Assembly: GCA_017436185.1 (NCBI GenBank)
Contig: JAFSDP010000007.1
Span: 154,932-218,931, forward strand
From: Alistipes sp.
GTDB taxonomy: Bacteria; Bacteroidota; Bacteroidia; Bacteroidales; Rikenellaceae
Reading direction: 5' to 3'
DNA length: 64,000 nt
The notes under the pieces are model-generated. The model saw nothing but the letters and a program-made list of their open reading frames with translations, searched no databases and was not told where the DNA came from. Positions 31,635-40,414 of the stretch are shown piece by piece. The first letter of the stretch is position 1. The number at the start of each line of letters is the position of its first letter. The position numbers were made by a program, and so were the translations under genes.

Positions 31635-34600
31635 ATGAAAAAAATTTCGTTAATAATCGCCTTGCTGGCCGCCCCCCTGCTCTCGTTGGCAGGGGTGCGT
31701 GTCGGCGGGTTGGAGGTCGAGCAGCTGACTCGTCCGCTGTCGGTGGAGCGTACCCAGCCCCGTTTGAGCTGGATCATCACCGCCGACGAGCGTGATGTGA
31801 TGCAGACGGCCTACCACATTCAAGTAGCCTCCGAGCCGGAACTGCTGGCCGAGGGCAAAGCCGACCTGTGGGACTCGGGGGTTACGGCCTCCGATGCCTC
31901 CATCTGGGTCCCCTATGGTGGTAAGCAGCTCACCAGCAACCAACGCTGCTATTGGCGTGTAAAGGTCTATACGACCCAAGGCACAAGCGCCTGGTCCGAC
32001 CCTTCGGAATGGGGTATGGGCCTGTTGGGCGAGACGGCCTGGAGCGGTCGATGGATCGGCTGGGAAGCACCCTTCGAGTGGGATAAGGAGATCACCCACA
32101 GCGAGTTGAGCGCCCGCTACATCCGCACCGAATTTGTGCTCGAGAAGAAGCCCATCAAGCGTGCCACGGTCCACATTTCGGGTCTGGGTATGTATGAGCT
32201 TTTCATCAACGGCGAGCTGATTGGTGACCAGGTATTGGCCCCCGTGCCGACCGACTATCGCCGCACGGTGACCTACAACTCGTTCGACGTAACCGAGCAG
32301 CTGCAAGCCGAAGCGAACGCCCTGGGCGTAGTGCTGGGCAACGGTCGTTACTACACGATGCGCCAGAACTACAAGCCCTACAAGATTCCCAACTTCGGCT
32401 ACCCGAAGATGCGTCTGAATCTGATTGTGGAGTATGCCGACGGCAGCCGCCAGCGCATCGCTTCGGACCCCTCGTGGCGTCTGACGGGCGATGGTCCGAT
32501 TCGTAGCAACAACGAGTACGACGGCGAGATCTACGACGCCCGCAAGGAGTTGGGCGACTGGACTCGTGTGGGATACGATGACTCGTCGTGGCTCAAGGCG
32601 CAACGCACGGGCATCCCCTACGGCACGTTGCGTGGTGCCACGTCGCCCAACATGAAGATTATGGAGCGTCTGCCCGTCAAGGGGGTCACTCACTACGAGG
32701 GGCGCACGATCATCGACTTTGGACAAAACATGGCCGGTTGGGTCAAGCTCAAGGTGCGTGACACCGAGCCGGGCGACACCATTATGATGCGCTACGCCGA
32801 GCGTCTGAACGACCGAGGCGACTCGCTCTATGTCCGCAACCTGCGTGATGCCTGGAGCCGCGACATCTACGTTGCCGACGGCACCGAGCAGGGCAAGGAG
32901 TGGAGCTCGCGCTTCTCCTACCACGGTTTTCGTTACATCGAGGTGACGGGTATGAAAAACCCCACGACCGAGGATTTCATCGCCGAGGTGGTCTATGACA
33001 ATATGCCCACCGTGGGTCAGTTCCACACCTCGAACGAGGTCATCAACACGGTCTATCGCAACGCCTGGTGGGGTCTGAACTCCAACTACAAGGGTGTTCC
33101 GCTCGACTGCCCGCAGCGCAACGAGCGTCAGCCCTGGCTGGGCGACCACGCCGTAGGCACGTGGGGCGAGGCCTTTATGTTCGACTGCGGCACGATGTAC
33201 GCCAAATGGATGGACGACATCCGTGAGGCACAGCGTGAGGATGGCTGCATCCCCGATGTGGTGCCCGCCTTCTGGAACTACTACACCGACGGTATGGTAT
33301 GGCAGTCGGTGCTGCCCATCATCTGCGAGATGCTCTACGAGCACAACGGCAACATCGAGCCGCTGCGTCGCAACTACGGGGCAATGAAGAAGTGGATGGA
33401 CCATATGCGCAACCGCTATATGAACAGCGAGGGGCTCATCACCAAGGAGAAGTATGGCGACTGGTGCCTGCCTCCCGAGTCGCCCGAGCTGATTCACAGC
33501 CAGGATCCGAGCCGCATCACCCGTCCCGAGCTGATTGCTACGGCCTACTATTGCAAGGTTTCGCAGATGATGGCCCGCTTTGCCACCCTCTTGGGTGAGT
33601 CGGCCGACCGTGAGGACTACACGGCCCGTGCCGAGGCGGCCCGCGAGGCCTTCAACCGAGCCTTCCTGCACGTGGGCGAGGGCGAAGCGCCGACCCGCTA
33701 CGACCACCCGCTCTACCCCGACGAGGTCTATTACGACAACAACACCGTGACAGCCAACCTGTTGGCCATCGCCTTCGATATTGTTCCCGAGGAGCATCGT
33801 GCCAACATCGAGCGTCAGATTCTCAAGAAACTCGTGGCCGACAACCGAGGACATATCAGCAGCGGTGTCTGCGGTCAGAATTGGACCCTGCGTCAGCTGA
33901 CCCGTATGGGTCGAGGCGATGTGGCCTACCTGCTCGCCTCGCAGGATACCTACCCCAGCTTCGGCTATATGGCCAAGCGAGGTGCCACGACCATCTGGGA
34001 GCTTTGGAACGGCGATACGGCCAACCCCTGGATGAACTCGGGCAACCACGTGATGATGCTGGGCGACCTGATTCCCTGGTTCTATCGTGACCTGGCAGGT
34101 ATCAACCCCGCCCGTCCCGCCTACAAGGCCATCCGCCTCGAGCCGGACCTCTCGATTCAGAACCTGGAGCAGGTGTCGGCCTCGTATGAGTCGCTGCACG
34201 GCCGCATCGTGAGCAGCTACACCCGCACCCCGATGGAGCTGCAATGGGAGGTGGAGATTCCCTGCAACACCACCGCCGAGATTGTGCTGCCCACCACTCG
34301 TGAAGATGCCATCCAAGAGGAGGGTATCCGCTTCGTGGGGGTCAAGAACGGCAAGGGCTGCTGGAGCGTACCTTCGGGTAAGTATCAGCTCACCGTGAAG
34401 CTCGACCCTTCGGCGGGCGAGGAGCGTGAGGGGATCCTTTTGGACGAATTTATCTACACCGAGGCCCCCTTCATCGAGTGCCACGCCTCGACCATCGAGG
34501 AGCTGCCGAATGGCGACCTGATTGCCGCCTTCTTTGGTGGCACGAAGGAGCGTAACCCCGATGTCTGCATCTGGACCTCGACCAAGAAGAAGGGAAGCGA

Positions 34601-35489
34601 CCGTTGGACGGCACCCCGCAAGGTGGCCGACGGCATTCAGAACGACACACTGCGCTACGCCTGCTGGAATCCGGTGCTCTATCAGGTACCTACCAAGGGG
34701 GGCGAACTGTGGCTCTTCTACAAGGTGGGCCCCAACGTGCCGAGCTGGAAGGGCTACCTGATTCGCTCGAAGAACGGCGGTAAAACGTGGTCGAAGCCCG
34801 AGCGCCTGCCCGACGGCATCTTCGGTGCCATCAAGAACAAACCCATCTGGGTCGATGGCCGCATCCTCTGCCCCTCGTCGGACGAGCTGGGCCGTTGGAG
34901 CGTCCATTTCGAATATACCGACGATATGGGCAAGACGTGGCAGCGCACCTCGCCGCTCGATGCCGAGCTGAATGTGCCGACCCGTTTCCGCCCTGCCGTG
35001 ACGACCAAGGCCGAGATGGGCACCAAGCCCTACGATGAGTCGAAGGCGCTGCCCATCGAGGCCATTCAGCCGACGATTCTCAAACTCGCCGACGGTCGCC
35101 TGCAGATGATGTGCCGCACCCGCAACGGTAAGACGGGTGTAGCCTACTCGTCGGATCGTGGTACGACTTGGAGTAAACTCTCGCTGATGGATTTGGAGCA
35201 CACCCAGTCGGGTATCGATGCCGTGACGCTGCGTGATGGCCGCCACGTGCTGGTTTATAACGATTTCGAGACCATCGACGGCACCCCCAAGGGTCCTCGC
35301 ACGCCCCTTTCGGTGGCCGTATCGAAGGATGGCACGCATTGGCAGAAGGTCATAACGCTCGAGAACAGCCCCATCGGCCAATACTCCTACCCTGCCGTCA
35401 TCGAGGCCGAGGATGGCACCATCCACACGACCTACACCTGGCGTCGCCGCCGCATCAAGCACGTCGAGTTCAAACTCGAAGCCGAGTAG
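31635..35489 (+). CDS. GH78 alpha-L-rhamnosidase fused to a sialidase-like (BNR) propeller
   Basis: A 1284-aa exported protein (signal MKKISLIIALLAAPLLSLAG). Residues about 20-920 are a complete GH78 enzyme: IDFGQNMAGWVKLKV, then LDCPQRNERQPWLGDHAVG in the barrel, GATTIWELWNGDTANPWMN with the second catalytic Glu, and the C-terminal beta-domain ending near LTVKLDPSAG. Residues about 935-1284 form a second module of sialidase-fold repeats (ASTIEELPNGDLIAAFFGG, SKNGGKTWSKPE, TDDMGKTWQRT, SSDRGTTWSKLS, SKDGTHWQKV). Both look intact, so the protein should be bifunctional. The first module removes L-rhamnose; the second has no assigned activity from sequence. It is the last gene of the rightward operon, before a terminator. 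Confidence 0.9.
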   Translation: MKKISLIIALLAAPLLSLAGVRVGGLEVEQLTRPLSVERTQPRLSWIITADERDVMQTAYHIQVASEPELLAEGKADLWDSGVTASDASIWVPYGGKQLTSNQRCYWRVKVYTTQGTSAWSDPSEWGMGLLGETAWSGRWIGWEAPFEWDKEITHSELSARYIRTEFVLEKKPIKRATVHISGLGMYELFINGELIGDQVLAPVPTDYRRTVTYNSFDVTEQLQAEANALGVVLGNGRYYTMRQNYKPYKIPNFGYPKMRLNLIVEYADGSRQRIASDPSWRLTGDGPIRSNNEYDGEIYDARKELGDWTRVGYDDSSWLKAQRTGIPYGTLRGATSPNMKIMERLPVKGVTHYEGRTIIDFGQNMAGWVKLKVRDTEPGDTIMMRYAERLNDRGDSLYVRNLRDAWSRDIYVADGTEQGKEWSSRFSYHGFRYIEVTGMKNPTTEDFIAEVVYDNMPTVGQFHTSNEVINTVYRNAWWGLNSNYKGVPLDCPQRNERQPWLGDHAVGTWGEAFMFDCGTMYAKWMDDIREAQREDGCIPDVVPAFWNYYTDGMVWQSVLPIICEMLYEHNGNIEPLRRNYGAMKKWMDHMRNRYMNSEGLITKEKYGDWCLPPESPELIHSQDPSRITRPELIATAYYCKVSQMMARFATLLGESADREDYTARAEAAREAFNRAFLHVGEGEAPTRYDHPLYPDEVYYDNNTVTANLLAIAFDIVPEEHRANIERQILKKLVADNRGHISSGVCGQNWTLRQLTRMGRGDVAYLLASQDTYPSFGYMAKRGATTIWELWNGDTANPWMNSGNHVMMLGDLIPWFYRDLAGINPARPAYKAIRLEPDLSIQNLEQVSASYESLHGRIVSSYTRTPMELQWEVEIPCNTTAEIVLPTTREDAIQEEGIRFVGVKNGKGCWSVPSGKYQLTVKLDPSAGEEREGILLDEFIYTEAPFIECHASTIEELPNGDLIAAFFGGTKERNPDVCIWTSTKKKGSDRWTAPRKVADGIQNDTLRYACWNPVLYQVPTKGGELWLFYKVGPNVPSWKGYLIRSKNGGKTWSKPERLPDGIFGAIKNKPIWVDGRILCPSSDELGRWSVHFEYTDDMGKTWQRTSPLDAELNVPTRFRPAVTTKAEMGTKPYDESKALPIEAIQPTILKLADGRLQMMCRTRNGKTGVAYSSDRGTTWSKLSLMDLEHTQSGIDAVTLRDGRHVLVYNDFETIDGTPKGPRTPLSVAVSKDGTHWQKVITLENSPIGQYSYPAVIEAEDGTIHTTYTWRRRRIKHVEFKLEAE

Positions 35490-35516
35490 TAACTCACTGG
35501 TTAAAAGCAACCAACA

Positions 35517-35549
35517 AAAGGGCTCGTCTCAGTGGCGAGTCCTTTTTTT
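35517..35549 (+). terminator. Terminator of the rightward RG-II operon
   Basis: AAAAGGGCTCG pairs with CGAGTCCTTTT (one G-T wobble) around a short loop and runs into a T tract, 28 nt after the last stop codon. Confidence 0.88.
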
Positions 35550-35558
35550 CATTTTTTT

Positions 35559-35590
35559 CTTGTCTCTTTCTCTTTTTCTTTCTACCTTTG
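35559..35590 (+). promoter_or_regulatory. Promoter of the B12 uptake operon
   Basis: CTTG at 35559-35562 (one mismatch to TTTG) and TACCTTTG at 35583-35590 are separated by 20 nt. Predicted transcription start falls at the first strand of the riboswitch, so the RNA begins with the aptamer. Confidence 0.75.
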
Positions 35591-35593
35591 CCC

Positions 35594-35766
35594 TTGCAAG
35601 GTTCCCCTGAGGTGGCGCAAGCGGCCGAGGGGTGAAAAGGAAATTCGGTGGGAATCCGAAACAGTACCTGCTGCTGTAAGTTCCGAAAAAGTTTGATGCA
35701 CAAGCCACTGGGAAACTGGGAAGGCGCATCGAAAAAAGGGAATAAGTCAGAAGACCTGCCTTGCAA
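35594..35766 (+). ncRNA. Cobalamin (B12) riboswitch
   Basis: P1 is formed by TTGCAAGG (35594-35601) and CCTTGCAA (35759-35766). Between them lie the conserved blocks in order: AAAAGGAA, GGTGGGAATCC, CCTGCTGCTGTAA (a divergent form of CCCGCAACTGTAA), GCCACTG at 35704-35710, GGGAAGGC at 35718-35725 and AAGTCAGAAGACCTGCC at 35744-35760. It precedes btuG-btuB-btuF-btuC-btuD and should switch them off when cobalamin is plentiful. The remaining leader (35767-36020) should hold the expression platform. I could not identify a clear terminator hairpin there, so control may be at translation; it contains a run of eight G at 35870-35877 and no convincing gene. Confidence 0.92.
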
Positions 35767-36020
35767 CAGATGAACACGCCTGCAGGTGTACGGGCCAAGC
35801 ATCAAAGCAGAAGAGAACCCAAAGGTGCTGCTTAGGAGGTAGGAGCGGTGACGATCGCATACTATCCAAGGGGGGGGAGAAAAAAGGCAGTGAATGAGGG
35901 GACAGGGACGGAGACAAAAGGAGGAAAGTTCCTGTAACAACTCTTCAGTTTTGTAACTTGACGTCGTATTCCAGGCAGGAGTATGGCGATTTTTTATTTA
36001 CTAAAAAAACAAAACAAGTT

Positions 36021-37088
36021 ATGAAACGCTTACTCTTTGTCTTGGGATTGTTGCTCACTTCGCTCACGCTGAGCCATTGCTCGGACGATGACAACGCAAC
36101 ACCCATCACCCCATCCGAAACGCCCGACCACGCCCTCTTTGTGGTCAATGCCGGCAACTACAACTCGAGCAACGCCTCGCTCACCCTCTACGACCCCTCG
36201 ACGGGTGAGGCACGCAACGAGGTCTTCGCCACTACCAACGGCTTCAAGCTCGGCGACACGGCCCAATCGATGACCATCCACAACAACACGGGCTGGGTCG
36301 TAGTCAATAACTCGCACGTGGTCTTTGCGCTCGATTTGACCACCCTCAAGGAGCGTGGCCGTCTGACCGACATCCACTCGCCCCGTTACATCTCAATCAT
36401 CTCCGACACAAAGGGTTACATCTCCCACCTGTGGAGCAACAAGCTGACCGTATTCAACCCCCAGACCTGCAAAGTCACGGGCTCGATCACCATTCCCGAT
36501 ATGGTGGCCGAGAGCGGCTCGACCGAAGAGATGGTCTATCAGGATGGCTACCTCTATGTCACCTGCTGGTCCTACCACAAGCGCATCGTAAAGATCGACA
36601 CCAAGACCGACACCGTTGTCGGCGAGGTCGAGGTTGGCATTCAGCCTGCCTCGCTGGTAGCCGACTGCAACAACAAGCTCTGGACCCTCTGCGATGGCGG
36701 CTACGAAGGCTCGCCCGTAGGCTTTGAAGCCCCCACCCTCTGTCGCATCGACCCCAAGACGATGATCGTCGAGAAGCGTTACACCTTCACCAAGGGCGAC
36801 TACATCTCGAAGGTGCGCATCAACGACGAGCGCAACATCCTCTATTGGCTCAACGGCGGTGCCCTCTACCGTATGTCCATCAACGACGACGCACTCCCCT
36901 CTTCGACCGCCCTTGACGCCGATGGTTACCTCTACGCCCTCTCGATTGACCCCCAGACGGGCGATATCTATGTAGCCGACGCCATCGACTACCAGCAGCA
37001 GGGCATCGTCTATCGTTACTCGGCCGCCGGTAAAATCATCGACAGCTTCTACGCAGGCATCATCCCCACCGAGTTCGCCTGGCGTTAA
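36021..37088 (+). CDS. btuG: BtuG-like surface cobalamin-binding lipoprotein (YncE-type propeller)
   Basis: A 355-aa lipoprotein; the start at 36021 gives the signal MKRLLFVLGLLLTSLTLSHC with Cys20. The Cys is followed by SDDDN, the acidic stretch that directs Bacteroidota lipoproteins to the cell surface. The rest is a YncE/DUF5074-type beta-propeller with repeated blades (HALFVVNAGNYNSSNASLTL, GWVVVNNSHVVFALDL, GDIYVADAIDYQQQGIVYRY). In Bacteroides, BtuG captures cobalamin with extreme affinity and caps BtuB. Being first behind a cobalamin riboswitch and directly before btuB makes this role likely. Confidence 0.82.
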   Translation: MKRLLFVLGLLLTSLTLSHCSDDDNATPITPSETPDHALFVVNAGNYNSSNASLTLYDPSTGEARNEVFATTNGFKLGDTAQSMTIHNNTGWVVVNNSHVVFALDLTTLKERGRLTDIHSPRYISIISDTKGYISHLWSNKLTVFNPQTCKVTGSITIPDMVAESGSTEEMVYQDGYLYVTCWSYHKRIVKIDTKTDTVVGEVEVGIQPASLVADCNNKLWTLCDGGYEGSPVGFEAPTLCRIDPKTMIVEKRYTFTKGDYISKVRINDERNILYWLNGGALYRMSINDDALPSSTALDADGYLYALSIDPQTGDIYVADAIDYQQQGIVYRYSAAGKIIDSFYAGIIPTEFAWR

Positions 37089-37113
37089 TAACCCATAACC
37101 CTCGCTTATTGCA

Positions 37114-39192
37114 ATGAGAAAGCTCCTTTCACTCCTGCTGCTGTTGGCCGCACTCCCCTTGGCGGCACAGACCTCGGAGGTCGATTCGCTCATCGACATC
37201 CACCACGTCGAGATTGTCGGTCGCCGACCGATGAAGCAGATTGGTGTGCAGCAGACACTGCTCGAAAAGGGGCTTCTCAAGGAGCATATCGCCCTCTCGA
37301 TGGCCGACGTGCTGAACTTCGGCTCGAATGTCTATGTCAAGAGTCACGGCCGTGCCACCCAATCGACCGTCGCCTTCCGAGGCACCTCCCCCTCCCATAC
37401 GCAGGTGCTCTGGAACGGGATGAAGATCAACTCGCCGACGCTCGGCATGACCGACTTTTCGCTCATCCCCTCCTACTTCATCGACGAAGCCTCGCTGCTG
37501 CACGGCACCTCGTCGGTAACCGAGACGGGTGGCGGTCTGGGCGGAGCGGTCAAACTTGCGACCCGACCCACCCAAACCGAGGGGTTCGAGCTACAGTTTG
37601 TGCAGGGCGTAGGGTCGTTCGAGACCTTCGACGAGTACCTACGTCTGGGCTACGGCAACGAGCGTTGGCAACTCTCGACCCGTCTGGTCTATGCCACCTC
37701 GCCCAACGAGTATAAATATGTCAATCGGGACAAGAAGGAGAACATCTACGACGACAACGGCCAAATCATCGAGCAATACTACCCCACCGAGCGCAACCGA
37801 AACGGCTCGTTTCGAGATTTCCACGCCCTGCAAGAGGTCTATTACAAGGCCAATCGGGGGCATCGTTTCTCGCTGGTGGCCTGGTATGCCGACACGAATC
37901 GTGAGTTGCCGATGATTACCACCTCCTACGCCTCGGACGAGCGTATCGAAAACCGTCAGCGCGAGCAGACGTTGCGTACACTTGTGGGGTGGGAGCAACT
38001 CCGCAGTCGGGGTCGTCTGTCGGCGGCTGTGGGCTACATCCACAGTTGGGCAGCCTACGACCGCAAGGTGGCACTGACCGACACGGAAAACACCCCCGAG
38101 ACCCTTTCCGATGGGCTTCCCGACGGCACAATGGAGTACTCGCGCAACCGCACGCACACCCTCTACGGCCGTTTCAATGGCGAATTTACCCCCAACGAAC
38201 GGTGGCTCTTATCGGGCGATGTAACCCTCCACCGCCATTGGGCACGCTCGCTGGGCAAGCAGGTCATCGACAGCGAAGGCACGCATCGTCTGGGCTTCGA
38301 CAAGGCCCGCACCGAGTTGACGGCCACCGCCACGTTGCGTTGGCGTGCCACCGATTGGTTGGGGTGGGGTGCCACGCTGCGTGAGGAGTTGTATGGTGAT
38401 GAGCTCTCGCCCCTCATCCCCGCCCTCTTTGTCGATGCCGAGCTCCTCCGAGGCGGACGATTGGTCGCAAAGGGCTCAGTCTCGCGCAACTACCGTTTCC
38501 CGTCGCTCAACGACCTCTACTTTCAGCCGGGCGGCAACCCCGACCTGCGCCCCGAGAAGGGGTGGTCGTACGATGTAGGCATCAGCTTCAAGGCTATTGA
38601 TAGCGACAAAGTGACCCTCACGGGCGAGGCCACCTGGTTCGATTCGCACATCGACGACTGGATCTTCTGGTACCCGAAGGCGATGGGCTATTACACCCCT
38701 GCCAACGTGAAGGAGGTCCACTCCTACGGCATCGAAAGCCGCCTTTCGCTCGAGTGGCGACCCTCGAACGATTGGACCGTTGCCCTCAACGGCACCTACG
38801 CCTGGACCCCCTCGAAGAATGTGGGCGAGCCCTTCTCGTCGGCCGACCGTTCGGTGGGCAAGCAGCTTCCCTATGTGCCGTTGCACAGCGCATCGGCAGG
38901 GCTACGGGTGGGGTGGCGGCAGTGGTCGTTGGACCACAAATGGTGCTCATACAGCGAGCGTTACACCCTCTCGAGCAACGGCTCGACCATCACGGGCACG
39001 CTCGACGGCTATGCCTTGAGTAACCTTTCGTTGGGGCGCAGTTTCACCTTCCGATGGTGCAATCTCTCGCTCAAAGGAAGCATCAACAACCTCTTCGACA
39101 AGGAGTATATGGCCGTATTGGCCCACCCGATGCCGGGCATCAACTACGAATTTTTTATCGGAATCACCCCCCGTTGGGGTAAAAAAAATTAG
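37114..39192 (+). CDS. btuB: TonB-dependent vitamin B12 receptor
   Basis: A 692-aa outer-membrane receptor with a signal peptide (MRKLLSLLLLLAALPLAAQ), a TonB-box-like DIHHVEIVG near residue 30, a plug domain (VYVKSHGRATQSTVAFRGTS, HTQVLWNGMKINSPTLGM, TETGGGLGGAVKLAT) and a 22-strand-type barrel with the late motifs FPSLNDLYFQPGGNPDLRPE and NLFDKEYMAV. It has no N-terminal extension domain of the SusC kind. The plug and barrel plus the riboswitch and the downstream ABC genes identify it as the cobalamin receptor, using proton-motive force through TonB to pass B12 from BtuG into the periplasm. It starts 25 nt after btuG. Confidence 0.92.
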   Translation: MRKLLSLLLLLAALPLAAQTSEVDSLIDIHHVEIVGRRPMKQIGVQQTLLEKGLLKEHIALSMADVLNFGSNVYVKSHGRATQSTVAFRGTSPSHTQVLWNGMKINSPTLGMTDFSLIPSYFIDEASLLHGTSSVTETGGGLGGAVKLATRPTQTEGFELQFVQGVGSFETFDEYLRLGYGNERWQLSTRLVYATSPNEYKYVNRDKKENIYDDNGQIIEQYYPTERNRNGSFRDFHALQEVYYKANRGHRFSLVAWYADTNRELPMITTSYASDERIENRQREQTLRTLVGWEQLRSRGRLSAAVGYIHSWAAYDRKVALTDTENTPETLSDGLPDGTMEYSRNRTHTLYGRFNGEFTPNERWLLSGDVTLHRHWARSLGKQVIDSEGTHRLGFDKARTELTATATLRWRATDWLGWGATLREELYGDELSPLIPALFVDAELLRGGRLVAKGSVSRNYRFPSLNDLYFQPGGNPDLRPEKGWSYDVGISFKAIDSDKVTLTGEATWFDSHIDDWIFWYPKAMGYYTPANVKEVHSYGIESRLSLEWRPSNDWTVALNGTYAWTPSKNVGEPFSSADRSVGKQLPYVPLHSASAGLRVGWRQWSLDHKWCSYSERYTLSSNGSTITGTLDGYALSNLSLGRSFTFRWCNLSLKGSINNLFDKEYMAVLAHPMPGINYEFFIGITPRWGKKN

Positions 39193-39196
39193 CAAG

Positions 39197-39261
39197 GGCA
39201 GAGGCCGTCAAACAGAAGTATTCACGTTATTTGCCATAACACCTAACAACGACCTCTGCCC
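39197..39261 (+). other. Two-part intergenic RNA structure between btuB and btuF
   Basis: GGGCAGAGG (39197-39205) can pair with CCTCTGCCC (39253-39261). Inside the loop GTTAT and ATAAC form a second small hairpin. A short TTTT follows at 39264-39267, so partial attenuation or mRNA processing between receptor and transporter genes is possible. Confidence 0.5.
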
Positions 39262-39272
39262 CCTTTTAACCT

Positions 39273-40391
39273 ATGAAACGACTGCTGCTTATCGCCCTCC
39301 TATGGCTTACGGCCTGCGCACCCCAAGCACCATCGCTCGATGCCTATCGGGAGGTCTGCTATACGCCTCGCTACGCCCAAGGGTTTTCGATTTGTCGCAC
39401 CGAGCAAGGGGCTTCGACCCTTCTGACCACCGCCAGCCCCTGGCAGGGAGCCGCTGCGCCGTCGCACCTCTTCATCCGCCGCAACAACGAACCGTTGCCC
39501 GCCCACTTTACGGGTCAGGTCATCGAGGGTGAGGTGGAACGCATCGTCTGCATGTCCTCGTCGTATGTGGCAATGCTCGACCGTCTGGGCGCTGTGGAGC
39601 AGGTGGTTGGTGTATCGGGAATCGATTTCGTATCAAACAGTTACATTCAACAACACCGCACCGAGATTGGCGATGTGGGCTACGACGGGAACCTGAATTA
39701 CGAGCTGCTCGTGGCACTCGATCCCGACATCGTGCTGCTGTACGGCGTGAGCGGTGCTTCGGAGATGGAAAATCGTCTGCGGGAGTTGCAGATTCCCTTT
39801 GTCTATGTGGGCGAGTACCTCGAACAGCACCCGTTAGGGAAGGCCGAGTGGATGGTTTTCCTCGCCGAGTTGCTCGGCACACGCACCCAAGCCGAGGCGC
39901 TCTTTGCCCCCATTGCCGAGCGGTACGAGGCCCTCACAACCCTTGCCGCCTCGGCACCTCGCCCCCGTGTGATGTTCAACTCCCCCTACCGTGACACTTG
40001 GTTTATGCCCCCCGAGGGGAGCTATATGATTCGCCTGCTGAACGATGCGGGCGGGCAGTATGTCTTTTCGGATGATGGCGACAACCGCAGCGATGTGATT
40101 GATCTGGAGCAGGCCTACCTGTTGCTGGCCGAGGCCGACCTGTGGCTCAACCCGGGGATAATGCAATCGCTCGAGGAGTTGTGTCGTCGCTTCCCCCGCC
40201 TTGCGGATGTCGAGGTGGTAAAGCGTCGTCGAGTCTATAACAACAACGCCCGAATGAATCCTCACGGCGGCAACGACTTCTGGGAACAGGGGGTTGTGGA
40301 GCCCGATGTGGCCCTCTCGGATTTGATCCGCATCCTCCACCCCGACCTGCTGCCCGACCACCAACTGGTCTATCACCACTTGCTCGATTAG
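39273..40391 (+). CDS. btuF: ABC transporter cobalamin-binding lipoprotein
   Basis: A 372-aa lipoprotein (MKRLLLIALLWLTAC, Cys15) with the two-lobed class III substrate-binding fold. ERIVCMSSSYVAMLDRLGAVEQVVGVSG opens lobe one, NYELLVALDPDIVLLYG is the hallmark central motif, and an alpha-helical backbone joins a second lobe (GSYMIRLLNDAGGQYVFSDD). BtuF-type proteins carry cobalamin from BtuB to BtuCD in the periplasm; here it is probably tethered to a membrane by its lipid. The family also includes haem and siderophore binders, but the B12 riboswitch and gene order settle the role. It lies 80 nt after btuB and 23 nt before btuC. Confidence 0.9.
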   Translation: MKRLLLIALLWLTACAPQAPSLDAYREVCYTPRYAQGFSICRTEQGASTLLTTASPWQGAAAPSHLFIRRNNEPLPAHFTGQVIEGEVERIVCMSSSYVAMLDRLGAVEQVVGVSGIDFVSNSYIQQHRTEIGDVGYDGNLNYELLVALDPDIVLLYGVSGASEMENRLRELQIPFVYVGEYLEQHPLGKAEWMVFLAELLGTRTQAEALFAPIAERYEALTTLAASAPRPRVMFNSPYRDTWFMPPEGSYMIRLLNDAGGQYVFSDDGDNRSDVIDLEQAYLLLAEADLWLNPGIMQSLEELCRRFPRLADVEVVKRRRVYNNNARMNPHGGNDFWEQGVVEPDVALSDLIRILHPDLLPDHQLVYHHLLD

Positions 40392-40414
40392 CAAAAAAAA
40401 GTTATCTTTAACCG

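Noticed and set aside
31635..35489. Plain exo-alpha-sialidase for the C-terminal propeller of the last RG-II gene
   Set aside because: No sialic-acid genes are nearby and the fused GH78 plus the pectin setting point elsewhere. Sialidase fold alone does not set the substrate.
31650..35510. A 1286-codon open frame on the minus strand, fully antisense to the GH78-propeller gene
   Set aside because: The protein is His/Leu/Val/Gly-rich with no domains or signal, and such frames arise where the real gene avoids TTA, CTA and TCA codons. The plus-strand frame has full catalytic motifs.
35870..35877. Run of eight G as a phase-variation tract
   Set aside because: It is in an untranslated leader, not a coding frame or promoter spacer, so on/off frameshifting does not apply. 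I keep it only as an oddity in the riboswitch leader.
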